Positions 10,646 through 22,286 of a DNA stretch of 64,000 nt are shown in pieces. Under the pieces are notes generated by a model, which searched no databases, had not been told where the DNA came from, and saw nothing but the letters and a program-made list of their open reading frames with translations. Origin of the DNA: Alviniconcha marisindica (taxonomy: Eukaryota; Mollusca; Gastropoda; Provannidae); NCBI GenBank assembly GCA_018857735.1, contig JABMCL010001037.1:240001-304000 (forward strand), read 5' to 3'. Position numbers and translations under genes: made by a program. Position 1 is the first letter of the stretch. Each line of letters opens with the position of its first letter.

Positions 10646-11929
10646 CCATGATGGAAGTCGATTCCGGTCCCTAAGAGTGCGAGGGGAAAATGAAGAACAC
10701 TGAAAAACGAGTTGTTCTCTCTTTGTACAATCTCTGTGCTCCTCTTGTCCTTCGGTCACCCTGTGGTAGAACAGCTATCTGCTGACGTGAACTATGTTGC
10801 TGACAGTGTACAGAAAAGTGAGTCACCTGCAGAGTCTTTACTGTGACAGACTCTCCCACTTGAGGTCTGCCTACGCGCATACTGCATGTCACAAAACATG
10901 GGTGCGGTTCGAACCGTGCTTTATTCAATAACACACCTCTCGCATCTTTATATTGTTGTCAAATCAGTCTGAACAGACCTCGTAAATAACCCAATGACAG
11001 CACGTTCTGTGTACTGACCTGTCCCGTGTTAATGAAACGGGTCATCACCACCGTGAAAGGATACGTACACCCCCGTACTCCCTTCCTGGGGTGTGGTTAC
11101 AATGATGGTAGCTGCTAGCCGCCGAGATAACATTCCCAATGAACCTGCAGTTGCTGCGAAAGCGACAGTGGATGGACTGAGATAGTGAAAGGTGGACTGT
11201 TTATCTTTGAGTCAGACCTGTTATCAGCGTACAGATCCGCACCCCAGCAACCAATCAATACGCTCAATGGCCCGATGCGGTGATAAATGACCATCAAGAT
11301 GAGTGAGTGCTTATCAGTCGAGGAAAAGATAGCACTTGACAGAACGCCGCTTGTTTGCTGTAAGAAGACAGCTTGATTTGCGGTCACAGCCGTCTCCCAC
11401 ATGCATGTGTACAGACAGTTTTCACATCCGTCAATGGCTTCCACGACATCATTATATAACACTCCCCCACAACTCCTGTGATCTGAAAGCAGCGAGTATT
11501 TTCGTGTGGCTCGCACTGCATGAAATCCATATTTTTAACATTTTTACAGACAGTTTACATGGGAACGGTGCGGCATCGGTTTGTCTCCCTCCAGCAGAAT
11601 TTTGCCCGGAAAGTGTTAATCGTGAGTGATTTACATTGAGTTCACAGTACTGTCGATTTCTTCTTTGTCCAGAGATATTAATTAAAGGAATCGGTCTTCT
11701 CAAAACAAGTTTTGTCCAAGAGGTAGAAGAGATCAATATAACTAAAAAATCAAGGATTTTGTTTTAAAATGCTCCCTTCATCTTCATTTTCCAAACTTAG
11801 TTTCGGCAGCAGTGGATAACGGCACTGAAGGAACTAACCTTGCGCAATGACAGGTATCCTAGCTCTCACGTATTGCACGCACCTCCTCCTTATCATCGGG
11901 AATCAACGTTGCACGCTCACGTCACAAAG

Positions 11930-12040
11930 TAAACATGGTGCTTAACGTCCACAGAAACCATAAGACTTATTATGGACGGGGAGAAGGTGGAAGGAGGGGG
12001 TGGGGAAGGGAGTATGGAAGTGGGGGAGGAGAGAAATTAT
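11930..12040 (-). mobile_element. SINE family B fragment (3' part)
   Basis: The words ACATGGTGCTTAACGTCCAC and ACCATAAGACTTATTATGGA match the 3' part of family B in reverse. The tRNA-like head is absent. Confidence 0.7.
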
Positions 12041-12381
12041 ACACGTCATACAATGAACAAGGCCAACGAGACCGCGGGTAGCTGTTACTTACAGAGGCCA
12101 GCTGTGACACTTGACATTTCTTACTTCTTCTTTTTTAATAGCGGAGTTATGCTAACCAACACTGATGCAAAGGATTCTAAACTGATAAGAAGATTAGCGG
12201 AGCATTTTAAAACAAAATCTCCGATTTAACGTTTTCATTCGGATCCCTTTCGTCTCTTGGAGAGAGGCCGGCCTTCTGCGGCCTTTGGCAGAACATGTTT
12301 TGAGAAGAACAGTTCCTTTAAGAAAGAAATGTGTTGAACTGAATGATCACTTTATCTGGTTGTGGCTCGGAGGGGTTGAGA

Positions 12382-12385
<4 letters not shown>

Positions 12386-12451
<66 letters not shown>

Positions 12452-12580
12452 ATGCATGCGTGCGTGATTGTGTGCGCGTGTGTGTGTGTGCGGGTGCGTG
12501 CGTGCATGTGTGTGTGTGTGTCTGTCTGTGTATACGTATGTGTGTGTGGGTGGGTGGGGGGGGGGGGGGGGTGTGGGGGT
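12386..12580. repeat. (GT)n array with poly-G end
   Basis: GT units (12386-12448), GTGC-rich units and a G run near 12554-12571 form one low-complexity block upstream of the exon 5 donor side. Confidence 0.92.
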
Positions 12581-12815
12581 GCGTGTGTACGAAAGAGAGT
12601 GAGAGATCGAGAGAGCTACGTCACGCAAATCAGGCTGTGTACATTTGTAACGTTTCATGCACAAAACGCTGACCCTCGTACGTGTACCATGGAAGAATTA
12701 CGCGCATCAGAAATGAATTTATTACCACTACTGTTACATCATTGACAATAAACTGTACACACAGAAGATGACACTAAGAAATGAAAACGTCCCTTAATAA
12801 CTGCACGTGACTTAC

Positions 12816-12943
12816 GCCCGAGTTTTTGTCGAGGATGACGATGAACCGCCTCTCCACCAGCAGTATACAGCGCATGGTCCAGATGCCCGTTGTGTTCTCC
12901 ATCTGACGGAGCTTGCGCAGGCCATCCTCCACGTGCATAGTAC
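12816..12943 (-). CDS. EPS8: EPS8 exon 5, PTB domain
   Basis: The acceptor is GGTCTGTTGCAG (AG at 12945-12944) and the donor is GGC|GTAAGT. The exon is 128 nt, starts in phase 1 and ends in phase 0. It encodes TMHVEDGLRKLRQMENTTGI, then WTMRCILLVERRFIVILDKNSG. The family pattern is VDDGIRKLKLLDAKGKVW in vertebrates and a related DG-R-LEKTTGIW form in the insect relative. These are the second strand, the helix-loop and the strands of the PTB sandwich that precede the ERFP segment. Codons are rich in G or C at the third position, unlike the flanking intron. This is one of the clearest coding segments in the window. Confidence 0.95.
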
Positions 12944-13009
12944 CTGCAACAGACCAGCCAACCGCGTCACGCATCCACTAACCACTCCTTGTTAGTTCCT
13001 TGTGTTTGT

Positions 13010-13402
13010 AAGTCAGTAAGTAAACATGGTGCTAAACGTCCACAGAATACATAAGGCTTATTAAGGACGGGCAGAAAAGGGGGGGGGGGAGTATGGGGGT
13101 ATGGAGGTAGGGGAGAGGGAGAAGGGGTATGGAGGTGGGGGGAGAGGGAGCGGGGGATTATATACCTATCGCTACACTGTCACCACCAGAATGACTTCTG
13201 CATTAAGGTGGGCAGCGATGAGAGCAATTTTCATGTTTCGTAACTGTGAGCCATTTTAATGTTTCGTAACTCTGTGGGACAAAGTCACAAGACAGTATCC
13301 ACAGACCACAATTTTTGAAGTGAAAGGAGACCCGAAGCAGATTCGAACCGAGGTCCCTCTGCTTACCAGCCTAATGACGTGCCGCTAGGCCAAACCGGCT
13401 CA
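13010..13402 (-). mobile_element. Full-length tRNA-derived SINE (family B) with target-site duplication
   Basis: On the minus strand it begins with a tRNA-like head (GCCGGTTTGGCCTAGCGG box A region near 13397, GGTTCGAATC box B near 13345). The family body follows (TGTGGATACTGTCTTG, CATTCTGGTGGTGACAGTGT) and the end is ACGTTTAGCACCATGTTTAC. It is flanked by a perfect 11-bp direct repeat CTTGTGTTTGT at 12999-13009 and 13403-13413. The length of about 390 includes an expanded G-rich region. Confidence 0.9.
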
Positions 13403-13436
13403 CTTGTGTTTGTGAGCGTTCCTCGGCTAAAGTAAG

Positions 13437-13565
13437 CAACTTGGTGCTTTACGCCCAGTCAACCACTGCGGTTATGTCAGGGCGATCCTCGGGTAAAACC
13501 TCGAAGTAAACCCAGTGGTGGGTGAGCTGCTTGCGTCTGCAGCCGTTTCCCTACGTCTGCACATA
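13437..13565 (+). repeat. Dispersed repeat with CGCCCAGTCAACC core
   Basis: The core TTTACGCCCAGTCAACC followed by GGTTATGTCAGGGC recurs at 39150-39215, and in weaker form at 54325-54380 and 57695-57735. It is probably a SINE or MITE fragment; I cannot place its ends. Confidence 0.6.
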
Positions 13566-13629
13566 CTGTCAGGCACATTTTTGTATTGTTTTTATGTTAT
13601 GTTAAAAAGTACTTGCTTGCTTGAACCCC

Positions 13630-13661
<32 letters not shown>

Positions 13662-14109
13662 TTTTTTTCTGTCTGAAAGCTCTTAGGAACTGTACGACGC
13701 CCACAATCCATAGTCAGAAAGGCGGTGCTCTTTTCATAATTTTGTGTCAGTGTTCTTATGAGGCACATGTGCTGGAGATAACCCGAGCTTAATGTAAGGA
13801 AATAAAGAAACAGGCAAAAGATGCAGCAAGGCATGTTGCCTGATCCACGATCCTTCTGTGTACTACACTCAGTTACTCATAAATAACAGAGACTGTTATG
13901 GCTTGTCAATTGCAATGAGCATAATGCGTTTCACAACAGCTATTAGCCCTGTGTTGTTGACTGGGCTCAAAGCACCAACTAATCAAAAATGTACGTGTGC
14001 AAATAACAAATCACAGGTACAAAGTCTAGAAGAGGTCTTGGGGCGGGCCAAATTTTGGAACAACATGAATTAAAAACAACAAAACCTCACTGAATCAGGA
14101 TGCACACGC

Positions 14110-14145
<36 letters not shown>

Positions 14146-14993
14146 ACACAAAGACTAGCGGCGTTCCGAAACAAGACCATTACACACAAAGCTGTGCAAT
14201 TCTGCGTGCGTCTGTTTCAAAATGACAGGAATCTTGCGTGCCAAGGACAGAAAGTAACACGAAGACCTGACCACATTCATCACACCACAGTTTCCAACCA
14301 GTTTAAACCCCACATCCCTATTCAAACACCTCATACAACAGATGTGTGTGAGCACACGGATCTTGCAGCAACGTGTAAATACTATGGTGGCTTACTTGCG
14401 TCAAAATCACGTAACTGTATTTATGTCCACACAACTGTAAACATGTCTACGTAATTGTAAATATGTCCTTTTGACTGACAGTTAAGGGCATACTTGCGTC
14501 AAAAGCATATAATTGTAATATCTCTCCATATTTACAAATTAATTCTCTCAACATATTAATTACCAACATAATTACTCATTATTTTTACATTGATTAGTAA
14601 ATATGTCCTTAGATGCTCGGTTCCAACGGCTTAATTGCAATAATTGCAATTATGTTCACATAATTGTAATCATGTACCTTTCGTGCAGCTACGAACGCTG
14701 TAGTTGTGTGAAAAGTACATAATTACGGTTATGTGCGAAAGATGGTTATACAAATAAGTTAACACAATGACAATTGTGTGCTTCTGACGCTAGCATGCTG
14801 CCATAGAATGCACTCCGCGTTTACTTGACAAGGAGCGCCTGTCTGTCAAACAAGTAACAGTACTTTCACGATCAATAGGTCCGTATGAATACTACACTTG
14901 TGTAAATATTTGCTCAAAAAACATTCCCCGACTGGTACCGTTGTGTTTAAGTGGATTTTAATCTATGATGCAGCGAAGGGTAGGTAGGGAAGG

Positions 14994-14997
<4 letters not shown>

Positions 14998-15052
<55 letters not shown>
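14998..15052. repeat. (GA)n microsatellite
   Basis: Fifty-five bases of near-perfect GA are followed by (ATTG)n at 15055-15072. A second GA tract lies at 15301-15360. Confidence 0.95.
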
Positions 15053-15054
<2 letters not shown>

Positions 15055-15297
15055 GATTGATTGATTGATTGAACTTTATTCTCAACGGTAAAGGGTATTA
15101 GCACAAAGCCGACTCACATTCTGCCGTTGTACAGTACTACTAATAACCAAGATATTCACAGTTAATTATTATTACAAAGGATATGACAAATACAGCATCA
15201 GTAAAAATAAAAACAACAATTAATAAAATAATAATAATAATAACAACAACAACACATATAAAACCAGACAGCGATTGCAACGGAAATGAAAAGTTAA

Positions 15298-15300
<3 letters not shown>

Positions 15301-15360
<60 letters not shown>
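15301..15360. repeat. (GA)n microsatellite
   Basis: About 58 bases of GA sit just before the tail of a reverse SINE copy (15404). Confidence 0.95.
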
Positions 15361-15361
<1 letters not shown>

Positions 15362-15403
15362 CGGAGCGAGCAGACAACGGGTGAGAGAGAATTGATTGAC
15401 TGA

Positions 15404-15635
15404 TTGATGATCACTTATATAGCGCTATTCTCCGCTCTCTTGAGCAGACTCACTGCGCTCGCATGTGGTTCTACATGAGTGACAAGCTTTTTATAGCGCG
15501 TTTTTTGAATATCCACCGAATTTGTACTTACAGCGCTGGCATGGCTGGTGCCACATGAAACTGCAGCCATCTCGGCGCAAGTTCTGTGTACACCATACAA
15601 CCATGCACTCTAACCTCTGAGCTATCCCCGCCCCG
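15404..15635 (-). mobile_element. tRNA-derived SINE family A, internally deleted
   Basis: On the minus strand it has the head GCGGGGATAGCTCAGAGGTT (box A), the body GAACTTGCGCCGAGATGGC and the tail GCAGTGAGTCTGCTCAAGAG, then AGCGCTATATAAGTGATCAT. Compared with the copy at 31221 it lacks the box B segment and most of the middle, so it is a deletion derivative. The tail is followed by ATCAATCA repeats. Confidence 0.85.
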
Positions 15636-15659
15636 GAATGAATTGGGAGGGAGGTGGTG

Positions 15660-15864
15660 GTGGGGGTGGGAGAGGGGGGACGGGATGGGGGGGGGGGGGG
15701 GGAGGGGGGGGAGGGGCAGAGCAGGAAAGGGCTCAATCGCACAGATCAACTTGGTTAAAGCTGCAGATCTCCTAGGGGCACCATCGATCTACAGGTGCCG
15801 CAGGGAAATTTGGGTTCCCCCCGAACACACACACACCCGCACGCACGCACATACACCCGCACGC

Positions 15865-15936
<72 letters not shown>
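15660..15936. repeat. Poly-G tract and (GA)n beside EPS8 exon 4
   Basis: G-rich DNA (15658-15716) and GA runs (15866-15936) lie close to the exon 4 donor. On the transcribed strand this is a long CT tract beginning 14 bases after the donor. Confidence 0.9.
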
Positions 15937-15939
<3 letters not shown>

Positions 15940-15949
15940 CCATCCTTAC

Positions 15950-16039
15950 CTTTCCTGGCACCACCGGCAGCGAAGGTAGCCAGATGGTCCAACTCGAAGG
16001 CTGGTTCTGAACTGTTGAAGTCTGAAAGACTGCTCTGAT
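15950..16039 (-). CDS. EPS8: EPS8 exon 4, start of the PTB domain
   Basis: This is a 90-nt phase 1-1 exon with acceptor GTGTATTTTCAG (AG at 16041-16040) and donor AAAG|GTAAGG. It encodes QSSLSDFNSSEPAFELDHLA followed by TFAAGGARK. The ELDHLATF segment corresponds to the VEHLTTF strand that opens the EPS8-family PTB domain (about residue 92 onward here). The previous exon supplies the G that makes the first codon Asp, and the terminal G plus GT of the next exon makes Gly. The exon sits directly beside long GA microsatellites, whose open frames in other phases run through it. As a 3n symmetric exon it could be skipped without a frameshift, but that would remove the first PTB strand. Confidence 0.92.
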
Positions 16040-16185
16040 CTGAAAATACACAGACACATCGATTGGGATAAATAAACCTCAATACTGGCACTTTTTTTCT
16101 TCTTTCCCAACTGCTCTTTTATTCAAGTCACGTGAAACCGCCCAGCTTATACATCGCATAATGAACGGAAAAGGAAAAGAAATAA

Positions 16186-16431
<246 letters not shown>

Positions 16432-16617
16432 GACAGAGAGAGACAGAGAGGGAGAGAGAGAACGTAGAACAACAGTTCAAGAACAACAGTCCAAGCATAT
16501 AAAAACTTTTGTTCCAAATTTTTGTCGGCTGAATTCCTACGAAACATGATTAGAATTATAAAATACGTCATAGCCTGTCTTACGCATCGCGCTTTATTGC
16601 ACACGACATGCACAGTA

Positions 16618-16618
<1 letters not shown>

Positions 16619-16683
<65 letters not shown>
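16619..16683. repeat. (CA)n microsatellite
   Basis: Thirty-two CA units are uninterrupted. Confidence 0.95.
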
Positions 16684-16685
<2 letters not shown>

Positions 16686-16857
16686 TTCACCATTTCTGTG
16701 AATTTGGTACAAATCCTCACAGCTGCAAGTGAGGTGCATAAAACCACCAATAATGAACAGACATTTTAGGGTGACCCAATTCCTGCCATTTCACGGCATT
16801 CCGGACTGTGGTAGACAGCTGTGTTATTTATTCCCTTCCAGCTAACAACAGAACTGA

Positions 16858-16946
16858 TAGTATCGAGTAATAGAGGAACGGAGAAATAGTATCGAGTAAC
16901 AGAGGGACGGAGACTTAGTATCGAGTAACAGAGGGACGGAGAAATG
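16858..16946. repeat. 29-bp repeat, three copies
   Basis: AGTATCGAGTAACAGAGGGA followed by CGGAGAAAT occurs three times with one or two changes. Confidence 0.85.
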
Positions 16947-17447
16947 TAGTTTACGCAGACACGAGAAAATGTGTAACTGAAAGGATCGTGTGACGACACC
17001 CGCTGTTGTCACGAACAGCTCAAAATGCCACACTGTAAACCTTGCTGCTTGAACGCGTGCGATTAAGTGCGAGACGCTTTTCGAGAAAGGGTGTCGATAT
17101 CATTTAAATCAAGAAATACCCCCTCCCGCCTCAAACCCTCCCCACTTCCCTTCATTTTCAACCGGACCACGGCAAAACGTCTTGCTCGGTCGTTTGACTG
17201 CGCGACTCAACTCTGCACGCCCAGTTTAAAATGGTGCATAGAAGGGACCACTTGACCGCCACCAAGCACTGGATTTTCAGTGCCAATAAACACTCACCGA
17301 ATCTGGCGACACCCACTCGGGCATTGTGTTTGCTTTACATATCAAAACAGATTAAGAGCCCTCTCCTACCGCGGCAGTGATTTTTACCCCGGTTCCAGTT
17401 CCTCCAGGTGTGAGCTGCAATAGAAGGCAGGGCCGCCAGTCACTGAC

Positions 17448-17733
17448 CCCCCAGTGAGCCCGTCTGGCCCAGCGGTAAGGTGTTAGGTCGGTATGTGGAC
17501 GGCGGCGGTTCCATTCCGTTTGGCTAGATTCTCTCTTCAAATGTTGTGGTCTGCGGACACCGTCTTGGGACTTTGGCCCTCACAGTTGACGAAACACTAA
17601 AGTGCCTCTCTATCTTAATGCAGGGGTCATTCTGGTGGTGACAGTGTAGCGTTAGGTACACCCCCTCCCTCCCCCCTCGGTACTTTTCCGGAAACAACTT
17701 GGCGTTAAAGAAGTTTAAGGAACGAGCGCCGAT

Positions 17734-17764
<31 letters not shown>

Positions 17765-17770
17765 GCGGGA
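17448..17770 (+). mobile_element. tRNA-derived SINE family B with poly-C
   Basis: The head GCCCGTCTGGCCCAGCGGTA, a degraded box B (GCGGTTCCATTCC), and the body CATTCTGGTGGTGACAGTGT followed by AGCGTTAGGTA match family B. The 3' end is replaced by a C tract of about 27 bases at 17736-17762, so the copy is truncated or diverged. Confidence 0.8.
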
Positions 17771-17935
17771 TTCGATCTCGATTCTATCATGAAAGTGGCA
17801 CAGAATACACCTAGCTAAGACAGAACTTGTATCAAGTGGCTGAACAAGAACCATACACCTTCAAGTATCACGCTTCTTTCGCTGGAGACAGCTGTGGCTT
17901 CACTGTGCTGCAGTGTTCTAGTCGGACATCTACGA

Positions 17936-18478
17936 CAATTAAAACTTTTCTTCTAACCACAAATAACTGTCGAAATATATATATCTGTGACAATTCAAAC
18001 CCTTCTTCTAACCACAAATAACTGTAGAATATACCCTTGATAAGTTAAACCCTTCTTTTAACCACAAATAACTGTAGAATATATCCATGACAATTCAAAC
18101 CCTTCTTCTAACCACAAATAACTGTAGAATATATCCATGACAATTCAAACCCTTCTTCTAATTACAAATAACAGTTGAATATATATCCATGACAATTCAA
18201 ACATTTCTCCTAACCACAAATATCCGTAGAATATATCCATGACAATTCAAACTTTTCTTCTAACCATAAATAACTGTAGAGTATATTCGTGACAATTCAA
18301 ACCTTTCTTCTAACCACATATAACAGTAGAATATATCCATGACAATTCAAACCTTTGTTCTAACCACAAATATCCGTAGAATATATCCATGACAATTCAA
18401 ACTTTTCTTCTAACCACAAGTAATAGAACATATCCACGACAATTCAAGCCTTTCTTCTAACCACAAATAACATTGCAC
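17936..18478. repeat. 50-bp minisatellite
   Basis: About eleven copies have the words ACCACAAATAACTGTAGAAT and ATATCCATGACAATTCAAAC, then CCTTCTTCTA. Copies differ by point changes and a few short indels. Confidence 0.93.
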
Positions 18479-18902
18479 TGTGTTTGACAATTCTTACTTC
18501 TCTGCCACCTTCACGGCACAAGCAGCATCAGAATTAATAATAATAATAATGACAACAGTAACTATTTATAGCGCTATATCCCGTAAAACACTACGAGCTC
18601 GCGGCGCTGATGTTAATCTTTTGTGATTGTGACTTCAAATAAACTATATAATTTTATGAGCCATTCACACACTATTATCGCCCGCGCGATCATGTGTGTG
18701 CATGTATCTTAGCGTGCTTTGTACGATAATGCTTATTAATTTGTGTATATATACCACTGATTTGTGTATGGGTATTTGCGCGCTGCGTGTTTTTCTTTAA
18801 GATGGAAAGCGCTCTGAGTCTCCCAAACGCTCTATCGATTCCCTATTATTACTGTATTGGTATTTTGTTCAGTGCGTGCGTGCGTGTACAGTTAGCGGAA
18901 AA

Positions 18903-18910
18903 GTGTGTGC

Positions 18911-18988
<78 letters not shown>

Positions 18989-19172
18989 GCGCGCGCGCGC
19001 GCTCTCAGTTGTCCCATAATTTGCGTGTGTGGAAACATGATTATCTTCACTCGGTCAGGCAAGCGAGGGACGGGAACTGCCACTCACATTAACTCCCGAA
19101 GCAACCAGGCTGCAACACTGCAGCTATTAACTGCATAAAACAATTTACACGTTCATGTCCCGCAGGCATGGG

Positions 19173-19265
<93 letters not shown>

Positions 19266-19268
19266 GGG

Positions 19269-19332
<64 letters not shown>

Positions 19333-19335
19333 CGT
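18903..19335. repeat. (GT)n and (GA)n arrays
   Basis: GT (18905-18985) is followed by alternating CG (18987-19002). A second block joins GT (19175-19243) directly to GA (19243-19327). The unique DNA between them has no recognisable gene. Confidence 0.95.
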
Positions 19336-19814
19336 GTGCGTGCGTGCGTGCGTGTGTATGTGTATAGGTTCATGCCTGCAGCTGTCTCCGACCTAAAAGC
19401 GATCACGTGCAGCCAGCCAGGCGCGGGCAAAGATCAACTACGACACACTTCCCCACAAAGCCCTACAATCAACCGGGCCCAGGTCAGCCCGCGTTACGTA
19501 AAGAGGTCAAGTGATAAGTTGTTGAAGAAAGGCGCTTGTCGCCGCGCTGTTGTCCCACGGCAGAGCTTGTCCCGGCCAAAAGCTGATTAATTAAAGTGGA
19601 CCGTGACCGCTAATCGCAAGGGGGCCGGGCTAATCAAAAGGCAGGACCCAGCGTAAGGTCACGCCTGAGCAATCACGGTGCTGCCGCGTCGGTCGGTCGG
19701 TGGGCAGTGTTGCTTGTCGGTCAGGCTGTATCCACTATGTAGCTGACGATGAACTTTACATCAGCTGTCTTATTTATTGTTTATTATGGTTTAAATAACA
19801 CCCAAGGCACTGTA

Positions 19815-20125
19815 AGTAAGAAAACATGGTGCTTAACGTCCACAGAAACCATAAGGCTTATTAGGGACGGGGAGAAGGGGGTATGGAGGTGGTAAGTAAG
19901 TAAACATGGTGCTTAACGTCCACAGAAACCATAAGGCTTATTAGGGACGGGGGGAAGGGGGTATGGAGTTGGGGAGAGAGGTAAGATTATACACCTATCG
20001 CTACAATGTAACCACCAGAATGACTCCTGCATTAAGATGGACAGCGATGAGAGCCATTCTAATGTTTTGTTAACTGTGAGGGACAGTCACAAGACAGTGT
20101 TCACATACCACCTTTAAAATACACA
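19815..20125 (-). mobile_element. SINE family B, 3' end duplicated in tandem
   Basis: The end segment ACATGGTGCTTAACGTCCAC followed by AGAAACCATAAGGCTTATTA occurs twice, at 19825 and 19903, about 78 bases apart. The second copy continues into the family B body (TCACAAGACAGTG) but not into the tRNA-like head. Confidence 0.8.
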
Positions 20126-20204
20126 TCACTGCAGAACTTGCAATGCTGAACTTGCAGTCCTTGACCGGAAGCAGAAGAAGGTATTTCGGCTGTCGCGCAA
20201 TACA

Positions 20205-20346
20205 GATGTACTACAGCAAAGTACTAGTGTCTCAGATCAGCTTTATCTACTATTAACTATACGAGTGTCTCAGGTCAGCTTGATCTACTATCATGTAGTA
20301 ATTAAGCGATGAGGTCTTTCGGATGCAACGATGAGATCTTTCGGCT
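20205..20346. repeat. Short duplications
   Basis: AGTGTCTCAGRTCAGCTT plus TATCTACTAT occurs twice (20228, 20265), and GATGAGRTCTTTCGG occurs twice (20309, 20331). These are local tandem copies of about 37 and 22 bases. Confidence 0.7.
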
Positions 20347-20943
20347 ATCACTTAGTACAAGGACTGTGCATCTGAAGGCATATCTCGCGCTGCGTCGCAG
20401 GTCATCCTGGGCGCTGGTGTGCACGACGACTACGAGCGAATACGACTATTGCGTAACAATAATTACCTACGCCGCGATACCCTTGAATCATGCTAGGCCA
20501 AACAGCGTGTCAAGGAGGGTCACCGTCACTCTTAGCTGCTGTGAGCAGCAATATTTCGCCGCATGATTACAGCCGCAAAAACACACTTTGCCGCAGCAAC
20601 TTTGACTAGAGACACCTTTCGTGAAGCGGCACCAGCCACTGACTGAAGAAAAGAAAAACCACCCGGAACCACGGCAGGCATGAGGTAACCCGACACGACA
20701 TCCGCAAGACCGATTCCGTGGCGACGCTTCATGCGTGTGCGAGTTTTTACAGCTCAACGTCCACGGAGGCCATCACGCGATGCGGTATTTGACCTTCGTC
20801 AAGGCTGGGCGCGAGGCAAGCGGAGACTTCCCAGAAAATGAACTTGCCTGGAATGAGTTATCTGAGAAGCGCGCGGCGTCAGCCACTGGCTGGTGAGCGC
20901 GACAGCTGCATGTAAAGCGAGTCGAAACCTCATGTGCAATTCA

Positions 20944-21260
20944 GTAAGTCATTCAGTAAGTAAGTAAACATGGTGCTTAACATCCACAAAAACCATAAAG
21001 TTTATTAGGGATGGGGAGGAGGAGGTATGGGGACGGGGAAAGAGGGAAGAATATATACCTATTCACCAGAATGACTCCTGCAATAAGATGGGCAGCGATG
21101 AGAGCCATTTTAATGTTTCATTAATTGTGTGGGACAAAGTCACAAGACAGCGTCCAAAGACCACAACTTCTGAAGAGAAAGGAGAGCCGAAGCGGATCGA
21201 ACCGAGGTCCTTCTGCTTACCAGCCTTACGCCTTACCGCTAGGCCAAACCGCCTCACAAT
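20944..21260 (-). mobile_element. Full-length SINE family B with target-site duplication
   Basis: The tRNA-like head (GGCGGTTTGGCCTAGCGGTA near 21252, box B GGTTCGATCC near 21200), the body and the GTTAAGCACCATGTTTACTT end are all present on the minus strand. Flanking direct repeats TGTGCAATTCA (20933-20943) and TGTGTAATTCA (21261-21271) differ by one base. Confidence 0.9.
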
Positions 21261-21346
21261 TGTGTAATTCACAGCGTACTGGGCATTTTATACAGCATAC
21301 AATAGCTGGCTGTGGAGCATGCAATACACGGTGGTTTGGAACTGGG

Positions 21347-21349
<3 letters not shown>

Positions 21350-21438
<89 letters not shown>
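21350..21438. repeat. (CT)n(CA)n microsatellite
   Basis: Fourteen CT units run directly into about 29 CA units. Confidence 0.95.
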
Positions 21439-21440
<2 letters not shown>

Positions 21441-21840
21441 ATAATTCAGCTTGATTTCTGTCTGCTCAGATTTGTGTCTGATGATTTAAACTCAGTTCTG
21501 ACCGTCGCGCTGCACACACGTACACCACAGCACTGACAACGACATCACAGCGCTGGCAGACGCGGGACAACTGACGTGCACCCTTCAAGGGAAGCGCCCC
21601 ATTGCCAACTCCGAACCCGAAGACTACCTTAAACTTTTTGCAACTTCAAGGAAAGGGTCCCTTATTCTAAACCTAATCCTAACATGAACAGAACACATAA
21701 TGTCCTGTCTCAACCAAACAGGGAAACCTCAGGACGAACAGACATCGTCACAAGTAAACAAACATACAAAACTATTCCCAAGTCTCTTAACCACAAGTCA
21801 CAAATCTGGAACAGAACGAGGCCAAGAGCGCTCGTGCAGA

Positions 21841-22060
21841 ACCAGCACACAAGGAAGTTAATTAGAGCTCTAAAGGCGTCACACAAGCACATCAGCAAAG
21901 ACCTGTAAAATGGCATGGGTGTAAATACAAGGTACACAAACTCCACCTGAGGTACATCCTCAAATGCCGTGCCATGTGAGTTACCGTAGGCGAATTGGGT
22001 CTTTGTTGTTGGACTTGTGTGACGTCTTTCGAGCGCTAATTAACTCCCTTGTGTGTTGGT
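21841..22060. mobile_element. Fold-back MITE (family D)
   Basis: The two ends are inverted copies. The left end begins ACCAGCACACAAGGAAGTTA and the right end, reversed, begins ACCAACACACAAGGGAGTTA. Pairing continues for about 45 bases through the GCGTCACACAAG words. The middle holds TACAAGGTACACAAACTCCA and GTTACCGTAGGCGA, which recur in other copies. There is no coding capacity, as expected for a non-autonomous DNA element. Confidence 0.85.
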
Positions 22061-22079
22061 CCTACACACGTCAAAATAG

Positions 22080-22137
22080 TCACACACACACACATACACC
22101 GTACACACACACCACACACACACGCACACCGTGCACA

Positions 22138-22177
<40 letters not shown>

Positions 22178-22197
22178 GTGCTCACATTGTGACACAC

Positions 22198-22268
<71 letters not shown>

Positions 22269-22286
22269 ACACACACACACACACAT
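22080..22286. repeat. (CA)n array
   Basis: About 200 bases of CA contain CCGT interruptions, starting 20 bases after the MITE end. Confidence 0.95.

Larger units (their letters stand above)
6944..12815. other. Intron between EPS8 exons 5 and 6
   Basis: This 5.9-kb intron holds the 45-bp, 32-bp and 63-bp minisatellites, GT and CT/CA tracts, and a partial dispersed repeat at 11930-12040. The stretches 8250-8700, 8940-9480 and 10650-11930 look like unique intronic sequence with no exon. Confidence 0.8.
12944..15949. other. Intron between EPS8 exons 4 and 5
   Basis: It contains a full SINE of family B with target duplication, a reverse SINE of family A, and CA and GA tracts. The stretch 13830-15000 is AT-rich, holds diverged ATAATTGTAA/ATATGTCC words at 14440-14700, and shows no exon. 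Confidence 0.8.

Noticed and set aside
10895..10915. Box B-like GGTTCGAACC
   Set aside because: It is an isolated palindromic match without a box A or tRNA fold.
17936..18478. CRISPR array
   Set aside because: The units are head-to-tail copies without unique spacers, in an animal genome; this is a minisatellite.
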